64,000 bases of DNA, from assembly GCA_025765615.1 (NCBI GenBank), contig JAIVFJ010000087.1:186001-250000 (forward strand), read 5' to 3'. The notes beneath the pieces are model-generated. The model had not been told where the DNA came from. It was given only the letters and a program-made list of their open reading frames with translations, and ran no database searches. Each line of letters opens with the position of its first letter. Position 1 is the first letter of the stretch. This stretch comes from Zopfochytrium polystomum (lineage: Eukaryota; Chytridiomycota; Chytridiomycetes; Chytridiales; Chytridiaceae). This document shows positions 1 through 12,249 of this stretch, piece after piece. The translations under genes and the position numbers were made by a program.

Positions 1-40
1 ACGCAAAGCAACGCTCGGTTGAAGATCAAGCGAGACTTAC

Positions 41-1527
41 ACTTGAGACGATGGTGACGCGTCAGAACTTGCTGGAACGTTCAAAGCTATCTTCCGCTTT
101 AGTGGATTTTGCGAAGGGCTGGGCAGCTCATTACCAGCTAGACCGGGAAAACTCAATTAGCTAAAACTCCTTTGATGCAGATCAGAGCTAACCTGTGGCG
201 GGTGTGTTTGGTTGGACCACGGATTCAGAGGGGGAAGTGGTGATGTGGGGCTCTGTGAAAAACGGAGACTTGGAGCTGACTGGGGACCAGCCGTCTGGGG
301 ATTGCGCTGGTTGTACACTGCTGAAAAGGTGCGCGCCATTCTGCGGAAAGGGCTCAATCGAAGATGCGGAAGTATCGGCAACATCGCTTCGAGGAAATGA
401 CGTGTCCATTGATCTTGAAGCCGAGGTCATTTGCATCTGAGAACTAAGGTCCAGAGTACCAGAGGGGTCTGCCGACGCAAGCAAGGCCAGAAAGTCAACT
501 TCCATTTGATCCTGAAAAGACTGCTCCATGGCCAAGGTGTTGGGACTTGTGTTGTACAGTAGGGAAGAGGACGACGCTGACTGCCACTGTGTGTCGAGGA
601 GCGGCGAATGATGCGCAACCATGGCGACAGGGGAGGGCGTACTTGCAGGCGAGGTCGGAAGGGAGTGAGAGGGACGAAGCGCTCCAAGAGGTGACGACCG
701 CGGGGTCACTGAAGTATTTGTTCTCGCGGCGACGGCCCGGGGTGTGACGGCGGCGCGGGGAGATGTGTTCAGAGCTCGACCGTTGTGGCGGCGGCTGGGG
801 TGCTGAGGTTGGCTGACAAGGCTGGGCTGCATCTGCGGGGGCGGAAGCCCCGAGTGGAGCGGTCGGCCATCCAGTGGGGTGGACGAGACGGAGGAGGTTG
901 AAGGCACTGCAGCCAAGCCGTCCCCCGCCGCAAAGGCACGCTGCGCCAGATTGCCGAAAGAGACAGTCTGCTGCGGCTGAGGAGAATGTTGAAACAGCGA
1001 GCCAGGAGCAACATTCCCTGGGAGTGGATGGCCTAAGGAGTAGATTGGCTGGTGGGGCACTGTGTGCGATGAATGATGGTTCGGCGACAGCGCCGAGCTT
1101 GCAAGACGTACGGCTGGCGATGCGGTAGTCGTGACATACTGATGGTCGAACGCGAAAGCCGACTGCATCTACACATGACGAAAAGACGTGAGGGGGGCAG
1201 AGCAAAGACGACGAGAGTCCTCACATGAGAGAACGAAAGCCCTTGGGGGTGAACAGGAAGGTGGTGGTGGCTTGGGGAGGAAACGGCGAGTGATTGATGC
1301 GAATGATTTGGCGGGGGAGGAGCTGGAGAGGAAGAGGGAAGCGTAGACTGCAGAGGAGTGTATGGAACGGGTAGGAACGGCAGCAGGAGCCACGTGGAGG
1401 GGTCAGGCATCCCCGCGCCCTCCAAGGACAAAACGTCCTCTGGCGTTGTCCAGGCTGCGATATGGCCGCCGCCGCTGCTGCTGCTGCTGGCGCTGCCGTT
1501 ACCGACGCCGTTGCCGCCGTTCATCAT
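41..1527 (-). CDS. Ser/Pro/Gln-rich protein of unknown function, 5' three exons (3' end beyond left edge)
   Basis: Three minus-strand exons can be joined in one frame: 1527-1225, 1168-193 and 137-41. The introns are GTGAGG...GTGTAG (56 bp) and GTTAGC...TCTAG (55 bp). The last exon ends at a GTAAGT donor at 40-35, so the gene continues off the left edge. The start is ATGATG at 1527, giving a Gly/Ser-rich N-terminus. Exon 2 encodes about 325 residues, strongly rich in Ser, Pro, Thr and Gln with many SP/TP pairs (potential proline-directed phosphosites), and has no recognisable fold. Exon 3 ends in a short basic stretch (PLKRKI) that could be a nuclear signal. The composition is like that of disordered regions of fungal transcription regulators, but the diagnostic domain would lie outside the window. 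Function unknown; the exon model is moderately secure because phases agree at both introns. Confidence 0.55.
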
Positions 1528-2504
1528 ATTCGCTGATGGGCGGGGTGGTGGGGTGGTTGCAGACGAGACGAGACGAGAGTGGTCTCCTGCCGTCGTGCGG
1601 TGGGTGGGTGGTGGTGGTGTTGTTGCTTGGCTGCGTGCAGCGGCGCCGGACTGACGAGCTGGTCGTCGAACAGAGTTTCTTCTGTCTGTGTGCGGCAGGA
1701 GAGAGTGGGGCGAGGGACAGACCCCACGACAGTCGTGCTTCCTTGTCAAGAACAACCAGCAGCTCCCTTGTGCCTGTCCCCGTCCCAGTCCCACGCGAGG
1801 TATGCCGCGTGCGCTGTTTGTCCGGCACTGTCTGTCTCGGGCTTTCTGTCTCGAGGGTATGCAATGAGGACAAGTCAGAACTCCGAAGTACAACGAACAA
1901 AAAATGAAGGAGAGGGGTGTTCTCTCCCATTGGGCGATCGAATTGAAGCGAAGGGATCAGATGAAACTGCGAAAATGACCTCACCCCAATGGAGAAAGAA
2001 AAGCCTGTGGCCATCTCCTTTTTCTTCACCTTTTTTTTTTTTTTTTTTTTCCCCTCATTCTGCCGATGATTCGCTTAAAATCATCATCAGTTCCTGAAAC
2101 AATTGCGAAAGAACAAACAAAGATGAAGACAGAAAGGCCAACCGGGATTTTTGCATCGTTTTTCAATGCAGTTCGGGAAGCGCACGTTCGTAACGCAAAA
2201 GCCGCACGATGGAGAAGAGTGTTGGTTGGGTTTTAGAAGACAAGAAGCGCTCGTTGGAAATGAAACCGACCATTTCCTCCTGCATGCTGCTTGGAGTTCG
2301 CCCAAAACAAAAAAAAAAAAAATTTTTTTTTCTTTTATGTTTCGTGGTTCGCAAGTTGATCCGAAAGAAAATTGGAGGGAGACGACCGACAGAGTGGCAG
2401 AACTGTCATCACTGGTGCGTCATCCTCGAAGCCCCTTCTGTCCTTGTTCTCGAATGTGCACTGTCTTTCAACCCGTCCAGGAAAATAATCTTAACCACCT
2501 TCGA
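1528..2504. other. Intergenic region with homopolymer tracts
   Basis: No supportable gene is seen here. The region holds a long T run (about 2029-2050) and an A-run directly followed by a T-run (about 2310-2331), which could form a hairpin. It separates the Ser/Pro-rich gene, transcribed leftward from 1527, from the 3' end of the WD40 gene at 2505. It should therefore contain the promoter of the former and the terminator of the latter. No specific motif could be assigned. Confidence 0.5.
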
Positions 2505-4385
2505 TCAAAGTCCCATCAGTTCCTCCAGTTCCCGTTCCTCTTCCTCCGTTAGTTGTACTTTCGTGCTGCTTGCCCCCACTGGACCACCGTCCTTAGCATT
2601 ACCAGCCCCTTGGTGAGACTGCTCGGCGGCGGTAGCAGCCACTGACGCTGCGGGCACATCACCAACAGCGGCCACTCCAGTTGCAGCACCCGTCATTGCC
2701 GTCGTGGAAGGCTTACTTACGAGGTCTTTTGTTGAAGGAAAAATGGTACAATAGTTCAAGGATACCGAGTACAGAGGGAGAATCAAATGAAGGAATATAA
2801 ATTAGTGCAACGAGGGGAAAAAACGAGGCAGGGCCGGCAGTACAGTACCCCGTATCTTCCATCCGCGAACCGTGCCATCCAACGAACCAGTCCACAAAAG
2901 ACCACCGTGCAGACCCAAGCACGAGATCTCGCCGAAATGCGCCTCGATCACTTTAACGGTCTTTTCAGTCTGACAAGACACAAATTTCAGCATCTGGTGA
3001 TGGAAATAGTTCCATCGGAAAGGGCAATCCACTCAACTGCAATGTCCCAGACCCAAATATTTTCGTCGCGCCCGCCGCACACCAAGTATTGCCCTGCCAC
3101 CACTGCGAGGCACTTGACAAAATCCGGATGTGTAAAGGACGCATCTGGAATTCCCTTCTGATCCAAAGAGGGGCAGTAGAATGAGTAAGTTTACAGAGGC
3201 AACGAATGATTTTGGGGATACACCCACACCCCTTGGCCACCCATTTCGCTAACCTCCAAATTCCACCTCTTCGCAGTCTTATCCGCCGAAGCAGACCACA
3301 GCTCTGTATCGCCGTCGTCCGTCTCAACCGTAACGAGCCCGTACACGCTCGTAAGGTGCCCCTTCAGCAGCGGTGCCGCGGCAGTGGCAGAGACAGCCGC
3401 CGCAGATGCAGGCCGTCCCGTCGCAATATCCCACGCGCGGATCGACGTGTCCGACGACGCCGAGAACAGAACGTCCCCAACGCGAGCGAGCGCCTCAATG
3501 CCGCGTGTGTGGTCACCGTTGATGGTCACGAGCGGGCGGCGGGTCGTCGCCGGTGTCGCAGTTGATGATGTTGTTGCTGTTTTAGCCGTGGAGGAGGAGT
3601 CCAAGTCGGCCGGTGGCTGGGGGGTCGTGTCCCACACATATATCGTCCTATCGGATGAGCCTGAGCAGAGGCGTGTTGGGGAGAATAGAAGGAGCGATTT
3701 CACAAAATCGGCGTGGGCGAGGTAGATTTGGAGGCATGTGTGGGACTGGGGGTTCGAAATGATTGAGTGTTTGAGTGCGGGTGTGTGGAAGAGTGGGCTT
3801 GGTTAGGGTGGAAGTCTCATTACCTTCACATCCCACTTTCGTATGCTCTTATCCCAAGAGCCCGTGTACAAAAATTCGTCTGACCCATCCGCGCTCGAGT
3901 ATGACACGGCGAGGCTCGTTACAGGCCCGCCATGACCCTTGTACACGTTAGACGCCTTGCCCGTCTGGAGGAAGAAGCCTTAAAAAAACGAAAACTGCAA
4001 AATCAATGGGGGAAAAAAAGAGCAGATCCCTCACCTTCAGATCGATTCTTCTCGCGACGTGACCCGACTCGGCGAGGAACGCCCACAACGGCTTCGGCCC
4101 TGCATCCGCGGGGAAAGGGGCGGGTGCGACGAACGCGATCGCGAGGATCTTTGATGGGAAAGAGTGCACGAACTCGGGCACCGCGCCGACAGACGAGAGC
4201 GCGGCAGCTGCGGCAGATGCATCGAGGACGGCTGTCGTCGAATCGGACGCAGCGGAGGTAGCGGAGGCAGCGGCGGCGGCAGCGGCGAGAGCGGCGTCAA
4301 TGCGAGCCTTGCGTTCGATGTGTTGCTGCAGGGCTGCGAGGTCCTGGTCCGACTGGAAGAAGTTCGACGGGTCCGACGTTTCCAT
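2505..4385 (-). CDS. WD40-repeat protein, six exons, intact
   Basis: Exons on the minus strand are 4385-4035, 3964-3824, 3745-3254, 3157-3038, 2969-2849 and 2725-2505. All phases agree, giving 481 residues. The start METSDPSNFF opens an Ala-rich coiled segment. WD-type blades follow, ending in WDVK, YVWDTT, RAWDIATG, KRWNLE, VWDIA and RGWK, with GH-type turns such as YKGHGGPVTS and LKGHLTSVYG. The C-terminus is acidic (LTEEEERELEELMGL). Such proteins fold as a beta-propeller scaffold for protein interactions; I could not assign an orthologue. The introns are 70-123 bp, and one donor is GTTAGC. A decayed copy of exon 1, intron 1 and part of exon 2 lies at about 22.74-23.19 kb. In this block the WD40 gene is the intact member and the neighbouring giant gene is the broken one. 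Confidence 0.8.
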
Positions 4386-4659
4386 TTTTGTCTCTCGTCT
4401 CTGAATTCTTCCCACCGCATAAAGCACGTCTTACGCACCAACGCAACCAAAGGCCTCATGGACTGTTTTAGCAATAGCATTACGGGCGCAGGCGCCGGTG
4501 GCGCTTTCGGAGTTGCAGGATGGTTAAGTGCTTGCACGGCTTGCAGGGCGCCGTCCTCTCGCAGCAGGGGCTCGTTGGGTGCGAATGCCAAGCACGAACC
4601 GGTACCACTGTCAATCTTTCGTCGTCCACCTTTTCTGCGGTTGGGAAAAGTGCCATTCT

Positions 4660-6677
4660 GGACTCATATCAATGGAACGAGATCGAATAAGCAATTCTTT
4701 GAATATTGCCGAAAGAGAATTAAAGGCCACTTTGACACCTCCACCATTCGTCAAAAAATGTTCTACCAAATGGGCCCATACCTTCTTTTTCACATTCCCC
4801 ATACGATTCAGCAATACTCGGAGCTGTGTTTTCTCTCTCTCCTAGTTACTTCTCCCCAGCAACCTTGGCATCGATCAAAGAAGTCACTCACAGCACCCAT
4901 TAATCCAGCGCGCAGTGATCAAAGGCGTGAACAATACAATGCAAATAAGGAGCGATCGTTTCCGCCAAAGGAGGCGTACTAATTGATTCCGTCTTTGAAG
5001 GTTCCGCGGTGTTACGGTCCATCCTCAGTCGACGATATATGCAGTGAAACGCATTGCTCGTGGTACCCAGATTTTTTAAGCACAATCTGCTCTCCGGATG
5101 GAACTCGGGTGCGGCAAGCCAAATTGATAGACTCGAATACTTCGTTGAAAAACTTTCCCATGAATGTGTCGACCTGCAATGGTTTGTGAATATTCCCGAG
5201 CCTGTAGATCAGCCATCCCCGCGTGGAAATAGATCTGTCGCTTCGATCCGCCATCTTTCTCTTCTCGAAGGTTACCAGAAGGAAGACTTTCTGCTTCTCG
5301 GAATGGTGGTCGTTCCCCAAAAAGGCAATTTCGAAAACTTGTCGAGATTCTGTAGACGTTTCCCTTGCGGCATACAGTGGCCAGAACGACATTGTGTCAG
5401 GCCCTGTACCAGCTTGACGAGGTGGACGAACTTGGCCTCCTGGATTGGCGTGAAGACTGGAACTGTTGCAAAGACAGCCTCCATGCCGCGTTGATGGTTT
5501 GGGTCGACTTGTCCCAAGCGTCGTCGAAGAGGCACGCCGACTTACTCCTCGTCGCCCAGATCACAGAGTTCCGTGTTCAGCACCTTTGCGCGGAAAGGTT
5601 CGGCCCGATATTGCAGAAACTCTGTGAGGCGCCGTCGGCGTAGGCCCCAGAGATTCGAGCGATACAAGCTCGGCGAGACAAGACTGGATGCGGTGAGCCA
5701 GCGGCATATTCGCGCGAGTGATTGCCTCATGATGGGACACGCGGTGCTATGCCACTCGCGCTCGGCAGTTGACGTACCGTACATTGCCAGCTTTACAAAG
5801 GCGATTGAAGTTTTCGAGCAACTCTCCCGCATGGCAGCTTTGACACGCTGATGACAGAAACGCTCAGAAAACTCGAGGTTATGGCACCGGAACTATCCGC
5901 GAGGCGGTTTGCAGCATCCGTGGTGCTTGCGGAGAAGCATGCAGACGAGATCTCGACGCCAGCTGCGCGAGCGGTGCTCGACCACTTGCTCAAGCGGCAG
6001 CGGTTTGACTCTTGCAGTCACGCTGGGTGTTTCTATGCCAGTGCAAACTTTGACATTGTGTCAATTGACATGCTGCTCGGCGTCGTGCATCTGAATGGCC
6101 TGCCGCCAGCCGGCCTTCCCGGATCCGTCAAAGACTCGTCCTTTTATAAGCGGCACTTTGGGAACCGTGACTTTGAGATTTCCCGCGCAGGATTCACTTT
6201 TGGAACCTCTTTACCGAGCTTCGAAATCACTTTAAGTTCTGCGTTTGCGAAAATGAGCGGATTCGAGTCCCCAGCTGCCGGCAGCAGAACGTGATTGAGA
6301 GCATTCCTTGGAGCTGATCGACTTTTACTGTGATGGGCCGACCTTCCAGTCCGCCTTCAAAAAATGCACAGCCAGTGGTTTTCGTCGAAGCATTCGGTGG
6401 TGCTGTTTCGTAAATTACAAAATCCTTGCAAAGAAAATCGTACTAGCTTCATATTGTCCCTGAACGACGATGACGGAACATGCTATGTCATCCCTCGTTA
6501 CGACCAAAGCAAGGCCTTGAGCGAGATCATGGCAAACCGATCGAGATATGATCGAATCGTCCGTCGCCGAGCGGACGAAACGCTGAAGTGGGCAACCAGG
6601 TTTGAGTTGCCGCAGTTTTTGCACTTCCTCCGAACCCAGACGGCTCTGTGAAAGTTCAGTTTCCGCGATTTCAATCA
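4660..6677 (+). pseudogene. Decayed partial copy of the giant DUF3638/DUF3645-type gene
   Basis: This stretch aligns in order with 25.79-27.86 kb of the intact gene, both as DNA and as broken peptides. Shared landmarks include YGPSSVDDICSET (about 5.01 kb), VDLQWFVNIPEPVD, GHAVLCHSRS, LNGLPPAGLPGSVKD, FYKRHFGNRDFE and SRYDRIVRR. It carries an in-frame TAA near 4981, several frameshifts (for example about 5.05, 5.40, 5.64 and 5.85 kb) and a TGA near 6650. Homology stops abruptly after the CAGTTTCCGCGATTTCA segment at about 6.66-6.68 kb. The N-terminal exons (equivalent of 23.8-25.8 kb) and the whole ATPase half are absent. It is therefore a truncated, non-functional duplicate whose 5' end sits about 275 bp from the start of the WD40 gene, mirroring the fragment arrangement at 22.7-23.2 kb. 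Confidence 0.85.
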
Positions 6678-7455
6678 TTGTTCGTATACTCCACACGCTC
6701 ATTGTTAGAACCACAATGCAGCAGGCCATAGCAAAAGAAGTGTCATTGGTGGCGCTTTGTGATGGACATGGTGGCAAGGAAAGTGCTTGAACAAGTGCAA
6801 CTCCTGTTCGGACCCACGAGGAGTCAGAGTCTGGGAGGAAAGTGGGTGGTCTGCGCCGTCCGACTCCCAAAGGAGATCAGAGCGGAGGCCGCGGAGTCAA
6901 GCGGACGCAACGCGAGGATACTTCACATCGGAGGAGGGATAGCGTCGAAGACCTTTGGAGAATGCAGAGAATCGAGTGGACAGATCTCAAGCCGAGAAAC
7001 GACCACAGCAGGAAGCAGCCAAAGAAGAGTTGCCATAGCGCCAAAGACATGACTGGAGGCGGGCAACTTTCAAGAGGGAAAGAGGAGGCTCCATCGAACT
7101 AACCCGCAAGATGAGTTCGCCAAGCATCCTGTGATGAAGATGCTGCGTAAGGTCGTAAGCGCTTTCAAGCTAAAGGGTTCTTCTAGCCACCTCTGTTTGG
7201 TTTCTTCCGTTTTTTCTTTTTGTTGTTTAGCTGCCCCCTTTTCCTCCTTTAAGTGGTAGTTCTTCTTTTTTTTTTTCTTTTTTTATTCCACGCAGCCGGA
7301 GCTGCGTGACGGGAAGAGTGTAATGCCACGCAGAAATGGCAGGAAGCCAAGATCCTTGACAGAACCAAGTACGATGCCGCACACAGGCCACACCAGCCGC
7401 TTACCCACCGGGAAGGAAATAAAAGAAAGGCAACACCTCAAGACAATTACAGCGG
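6678..7455. other. No recognisable gene; transition into the transposon island
   Basis: I find no coding region I can support here. There is a T-rich stretch at about 7260-7290 and, next to it, a small perfect-looking inverted motif (CACGCAGC / GCTGCGTG). Homology to the giant gene has ended on the left, and the MITE begins on the right at 7456. Confidence 0.4.
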
Positions 7456-7690
7456 TATCCCTAAAACTTTGGGGAACCAACTTGATTTCAAGTTGATTTC
7501 GAGTTGGTTTCAAGTCGAAATCAAGTCCGCAGCAAAGGGCCAGAGACTGACTTGTTTAGCTGGCCACTTTTCCATCAGCCTTCCTCCTGCGATGTTGTTT
7601 GTCTGCCTAGTCCTCTGTGACTTGATTCTGACTTGAAATCAAATTGAAATCAAATTGAAATCAAGTTGGTTCCCCAAAGTTTTAGGGATA
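7456..7690. mobile_element. MITE-like element with about 45-bp terminal inverted repeats and TA flanks
   Basis: The left end reads TA then TCCCTAAAACTTTGGGG..., followed by AACCAACTTGATTTCAAGTTG. The right end is its reverse complement, finishing ...CCCCAAAGTTTTAGGGA then TA. The inverted repeats extend for roughly 45 bp with few mismatches, and the element is 235 bp overall with no coding capacity. A TA dinucleotide at both ends is the target duplication expected for Tc1/mariner-type non-autonomous elements. It lies directly beside the 3' side of the LINE. Confidence 0.75.
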
Positions 7691-10261
7691 TGGTTGTAAA
7701 GAGAGAGAACATAAGGAGACAAAATTGGGCCAAGGCCCTGCGAAAAGTGTCAATTGACAGCAGAGAGGGTGAAGATGCAGAGAAAGAGCAGAAGAGGGCA
7801 GAGCCGCGGAGGAGGAGTGGAGCAGGAGTAGGTGATAGTCATCAATGTACGTCTGGGGGCACAGGATGTGGAGGGCGAGGAGGAGCTGCCCGTGGAGGTG
7901 GGTTGGAGACCTGAACTGTGTGTCGAATCCAAAGAGTACCAAGAGCTGGACGAGCAAGGCCGAGGTAGTGCTGACGCCAAGCCAAGGTTCCTCTTCGCGT
8001 AAGGAGCCAGTCGGGAGGGCAATTGTTTGTGTGGTGGCGTCCACATACGTGGCATTGAGGGGCGCGAGGTGGCCGCTGTCGGCAAAGCGGAGGTGCTGGA
8101 GGTTGCGGGGAAGCAGTAGCGCTGACAGATGGTTGCGGAGTGCCAGAGCTCGAGGAAGGGGTGGGCGTGACAGGAAGAGTGGGGCTCGCAACCGGGGAGG
8201 GTGTTGGGGTCACAATTGGACTGGCAGGTGGAGGTGGAGTGGGGAGGGTGGTGGCGGTGGCTGCGCTTGTCAGAAGGTGTAATGCCGCGGTTGCGTTCCC
8301 AAAGGATAGTCTCGTCGCAACGAGGGCGCCAGATGAGTCGATGGACGTCTAGGAGGAAATTGTGGAAGATGCGCACAAGAGCTGTGACAACATCATCGGC
8401 CGGGAAGGTCTTGCGGTGGTAAAGGATATCGTAAAAGGACTGAGGGATGACGCCACGAAGGAGGATGAGGAAGTTGAGGGGTGCGTTGACAGAGAGGGAA
8501 AATTCAGGGAGGTTGAGCCAGAAGGGAACAAAGGAGTGAGGGGAAGGGTGCAAGGGGTCTGAAGGAGAGCAAGTGGCGAGGGCGGAAGAAAGAGAGCTTT
8601 TAACAGCAAGGTAAGCATCATGAGCTACTGGGTAACGAAAAACGTGGGAAAAGGTCTCTGGTTCAGTGGCGCAACGACGACAGAATCCATTGGGATAAAC
8701 TGTCAGGTACCAAAGGTGGAGGCGGGATTGAGAGGGAAGGGATTCAGTGAGTAACTGAAGGCGGAATTTGCGGCGATGTGAAGCAGAAAGAGTATCAAAA
8801 AGAGAAGAGGGGCGGATACCAGAATGAATAACAAGAAAAGAGGATTCCCAGTGAACAGAAGAAAAAGAGTTGCCGAAAGCAGAAGCAAATGAATAAGAGG
8901 AGAGACTGTTGTGAAGGGTGTGTTGGTGAAGGTGGCGGAGTTGTCGTCGAAGTTGCCCAAGGACTGCTGTCTCGCCAATGAAGGCAGTTGCAGGTAAGAG
9001 AGGCTGCGTGGTGAAGGGGATGTCAATGGGAGGCGTTGTGACTTCGAGGTTTGAAGCAAGCTGGTCCGCTGCTCATTGCCGGCCAAGCCAGAGTGGCCGC
9101 AGGTCCAGACCACAGTTGGCAGAGGTCCAACACGCTTTGCGAGGGGCCTGTCCAACGATGCCCCAGAGGCAGGCAAGTGGAACGGAGGAGAGAGTGGAAG
9201 GGACAAGGAGGGGATCGATGGGCGGGGCAGGATGTGGGCCGAGGGTAATCTGTGGAGAAGGATGCGATGGGGTTGGGGGGGTGAGAGAACAAGCAATTAT
9301 AAGTGGTAACTACAGAACTGTTGTCAAGTTGAATGGTGAGGGGGATAGGGAGATGGAGTGTGGAAATCAAGGCGGAGAGGAGTCCAACTGGCTCAGCAGT
9401 GGCAGAAGAAGAACTAATAGGGGGAAGTGCAACGGCGAAGGAAAAGGGGGGATTGAGAAAGACGACGGCCGCAGCCATAAACCCCGTGTTGCGAAGGGAG
9501 ACATCAGTGTCTATGGTGAGAGAGGGGAGCGGGATGGGAGGGTGAAAGTTTGGAATGGGGCTGGCAAGGCGAGCAGGGGCAGATTGGATGGTGCTGAGAT
9601 GAAGATTTTGCAGGTATTAGACTCAATGCTGTTGTGTGACTGATATTCGTAAAGGATGTTGGCCTGCTGCTGAAGGTCAAGGAGCAAGCTCGAGAGAGTG
9701 TTGGTGTCGTCCACAGGGCAAATCCAGAAACTGAGATTGGGGTTTGGCGTGAAGAGAGGAGCAGGTATTGTTGGCGGTGGGGTGACTGAAAAGGTGATAC
9801 CAAGGGTGTGCTTGTCAAGTGACAGAGGACCGGATCCCAGAAGATTCGCCAGTCGAGGGGGCCCTCCAAGGAGCCTTGCTGGATCATGGTGCCAATAGGG
9901 AATGTGGGAGATGGGCTGAAAGCAGTGATGACAAAGGAATGAAAGCGAGCTTGGGTGTACACGCATTCAGACGTAAGACTCAGGTAGGTGGATGCGGTAC
10001 CAGGCAGAAACAAGGCCGGCAACAGGTGCACTGTCAAAGGCCTTCTTGATGTCATTGAGGAGTAAGAAGAGGGGAGAGGAGGTTTCATGACAGTAATCAA
10101 GAGAGGAGCAGACCAGATGGATGGGGGAACCAGGGAGGTCAGAGAAGTTACGGCCTTTAAGAATCTCAGGAGAAGAGGAGAGGATGTGGGATAAGCGACG
10201 GAGACAGACGCGCTGAACCACTTTGGCGGCAAGTTTGCAGAGACTGATAGGCCGAAGGTTA
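7691..10261 (-). mobile_element. LINE, 3' part: second half of reverse transcriptase, RNase H-like region and Cys/His C-terminus
   Basis: Read on the minus strand, the DNA just inside the copia insertion gives NLRPISLCKLAAKVVQRV (about 10.26-10.21 kb). This is the RT motif following the palm entry. The catalytic-region peptide LLNDIKKAFDSAPVAGL follows. Further on come an RNase H-like stretch (QLDNSSVVTTY, then TCGHSGLAGNEQR at about 9.1 kb) and a Cys/His motif FCRRCATEPETFSHVF (about 8.67 kb) typical of LINE C-termini. The frame shifts repeatedly, so this copy is dead. The plus strand is correspondingly purine-rich. The left boundary is not sharply defined; the MITE abuts it. Confidence 0.7.
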
Positions 10262-10446
10262 TGAAAGAATTTGCTATGTTGGCTGATTGATGGATTGGAC
10301 TGCTGTGGTGTACACTACTGAAGGTGGTGGTGGTGGGAGGTGATCTTGGCTTCTGTCAGTCTTGTGTTTGTCTTTATACAAAACTGTTACAAGGACCATC
10401 ACTTGCAAAATGTGGCAGAACAGAAAGGACAGACCACACACTAACA
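10262..10446 (-). repeat. 3' LTR of the copia element (internally deleted)
   Basis: The first 151 bp match the right-hand LTR almost base for base; one extra T distinguishes the right copy. After ...CTTGCAAAATG this copy lacks roughly 45 bp that the right copy has, then resumes to end in CACTAACA. TG...CA ends are present. Confidence 0.7.
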
Positions 10447-10683
10447 AAAATGGATGGGGCACATATTGAACTTCAGAGGTCAAAGAAAATGAGTCAAAGT
10501 AATGAAAAAGAACAAAGAAGAAAACAGCTTCACAGATCAGAAAAATGAATCAGAGGTAAGAAAACCAATGCAACTCAGATGGCATTCACTGAGAATAGCT
10601 GAGAGAGATTTCGTCATATAGTCTGCAGGCTGTTCTCCTCCAGCAATCCATTCAAGCCGTACAACCTTTTGTTCCACGGGTTC

Positions 10684-11140
10684 TCAAATGTAATGATACT
10701 TTACCATGATATGCTTTGACCTATTGGTGTAAAAATCATTTGAGCTGAGGTTCACCACACCACTGTTGTCAGTGTAGATGACAAGAGGAGTTGGAGACAG
10801 AAGTTGAAGTGTTGAATAGATTTGGGATAGTGCCTTAAGTTCTTGTCCAAGTTCAGACAACATATTCAGCTTCCTGCGGCGACAGCATGACAGTGCTGCT
10901 CCAAACAGATGTCCCACTAATAGCTGTTCCTGCAAATAGAATATAGAAGCCAAGCTGTGATTTCCCATCTGAGTGGACACCTTGGGCAGTGTTGGAGTAA
11001 CTGGCTATGTTGGGATCCTTGCTGAAGGCACCAAGATATGATACTGCTGGGGCAAGGTCTGGTTGTGTGTGTGTTGCAAGGTAGTTGATGCCGTCATGGA
11101 TTGCCTGGTACAGTCTCTGATTTCCAGTTGCTTTGTCCAT
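10684..11140 (-). pseudogene. copia RNase H remnant
   Basis: On the minus strand this region reads HSDGKSQLGFYILFAGTAIS, then SPQEAEYVV..LGQELKALSQI, then IYTDNSGVVNLSSNDFYTN and RSKHIMVKYHYIREPVEQ. This order is diagnostic of the Ty1/copia RNase H domain, with its IYTDN and SKH motifs. A frame change occurs near 10.86 kb. It is homologous to the remnant at 59.11-59.57 kb. Confidence 0.75.
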
Positions 11141-11519
11141 CCTACGTGGCTGAAGATTGAGACAACTGGGAAGGGCAGTTACTGCAGTGCGGTTGTTGAT
11201 AATGTTGGCGTGGCACTGAAGTAACTCCTTGATATAGGCTTTCTAGTGTAAGCAGATTCCGTTATGGTGATGTTCCAGCTGCATAAAAAGGAAGGTTTTT
11301 GATTGCTCCCATTTTGCAGAGTTTGTAACAAGATTAGGCAAGGCAATGGCAGAGGAAGTTTTGCCAGAATCACCAAAAACAAATATTGTAAACTTAGCTT
11401 GCAGTGTGGATGATGCGCCAGTCAATTGACAAAGAAGGATGCAGTGGTCTTCCAGAAGATTGTACTTTCCTGACAACTGTTTGATTTGGGTGGCTGTTTG
11501 TCTCGTGTACTCAGTGTTG

Positions 11520-11830
11520 TGGTAATGAACTGTTCCATGCAGATTGGCACATAAAATATGCTGTTGAGGTATGTGTTGCTGATATCAACTGTGTCAGTGT
11601 CCCAGTTGATTCAGGCAGCCATTTCAGTGAGTAAAAGACTATTGATTTGGAGAAAAGGTGAGTGAGTATTCTGAATATCAATGCAGTGACACTAAGTGGG
11701 GCCCTTTGCCATGAGCCGTGCATAGAAGCACTCAATGCTGCTGTCTTCACAAAGTTTGACCTTGTAGACCCATTTGTTCCAGATAATGTTGACATTGGTG
11801 GGTTGTTCAATAACTGCAAAGGCTGTCTGC
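11520..11830 (-). pseudogene. copia reverse transcriptase N-terminal remnant
   Basis: The minus strand encodes WVYKVKLCEDSSIECFYARL followed by MAKGPT. This is the copia RT entry motif (W-V-y-K-v-K ... ARLvAkG). After a stop codon comes DTVDISNTYLNSIFYV, equivalent to the catalytic-region block DI.NA(Y/F)L. In-frame stops show inactivity. The fingers/palm portion between here and the RNase H is largely deleted. Confidence 0.65.
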
Positions 11831-12249
11831 ACATATACAAGGGTCTGGGCAAGGTGTGCTTGTCAAACACAGTTGGCCTGAATGTGTACCCTTTGCAGCG
11901 TTGTCAGATGGTGGCAACAGCTTATGTGGTTCTGATGGAATTTCGCCTGAAGGTAAGAAGTTTGTGGTGGATTCCTAATTTTAAAGTGTTATGTTTGTTT
12001 TGTTGTTGTAGAGAAATAGAATCTACTTGTGATGGTTTTAACTTTAAGAAACTTTATTTAGTTCAGATTTTCTAAGATACCCTGCACACAAAAGAAAGCA
12101 CAAGAGAAAACTCTGCACAGGTGAGCCTTCTGCACGATGCTGGTCTGGGCTCCCCCCAGTACCGTATGAGGCAAGGCGACCACTCCCCCATACACAGCTT
12201 GCCCTCAACGCTTTCCCCCGCGTCTCGCCTGGGCACTTCAGGAGAATAA

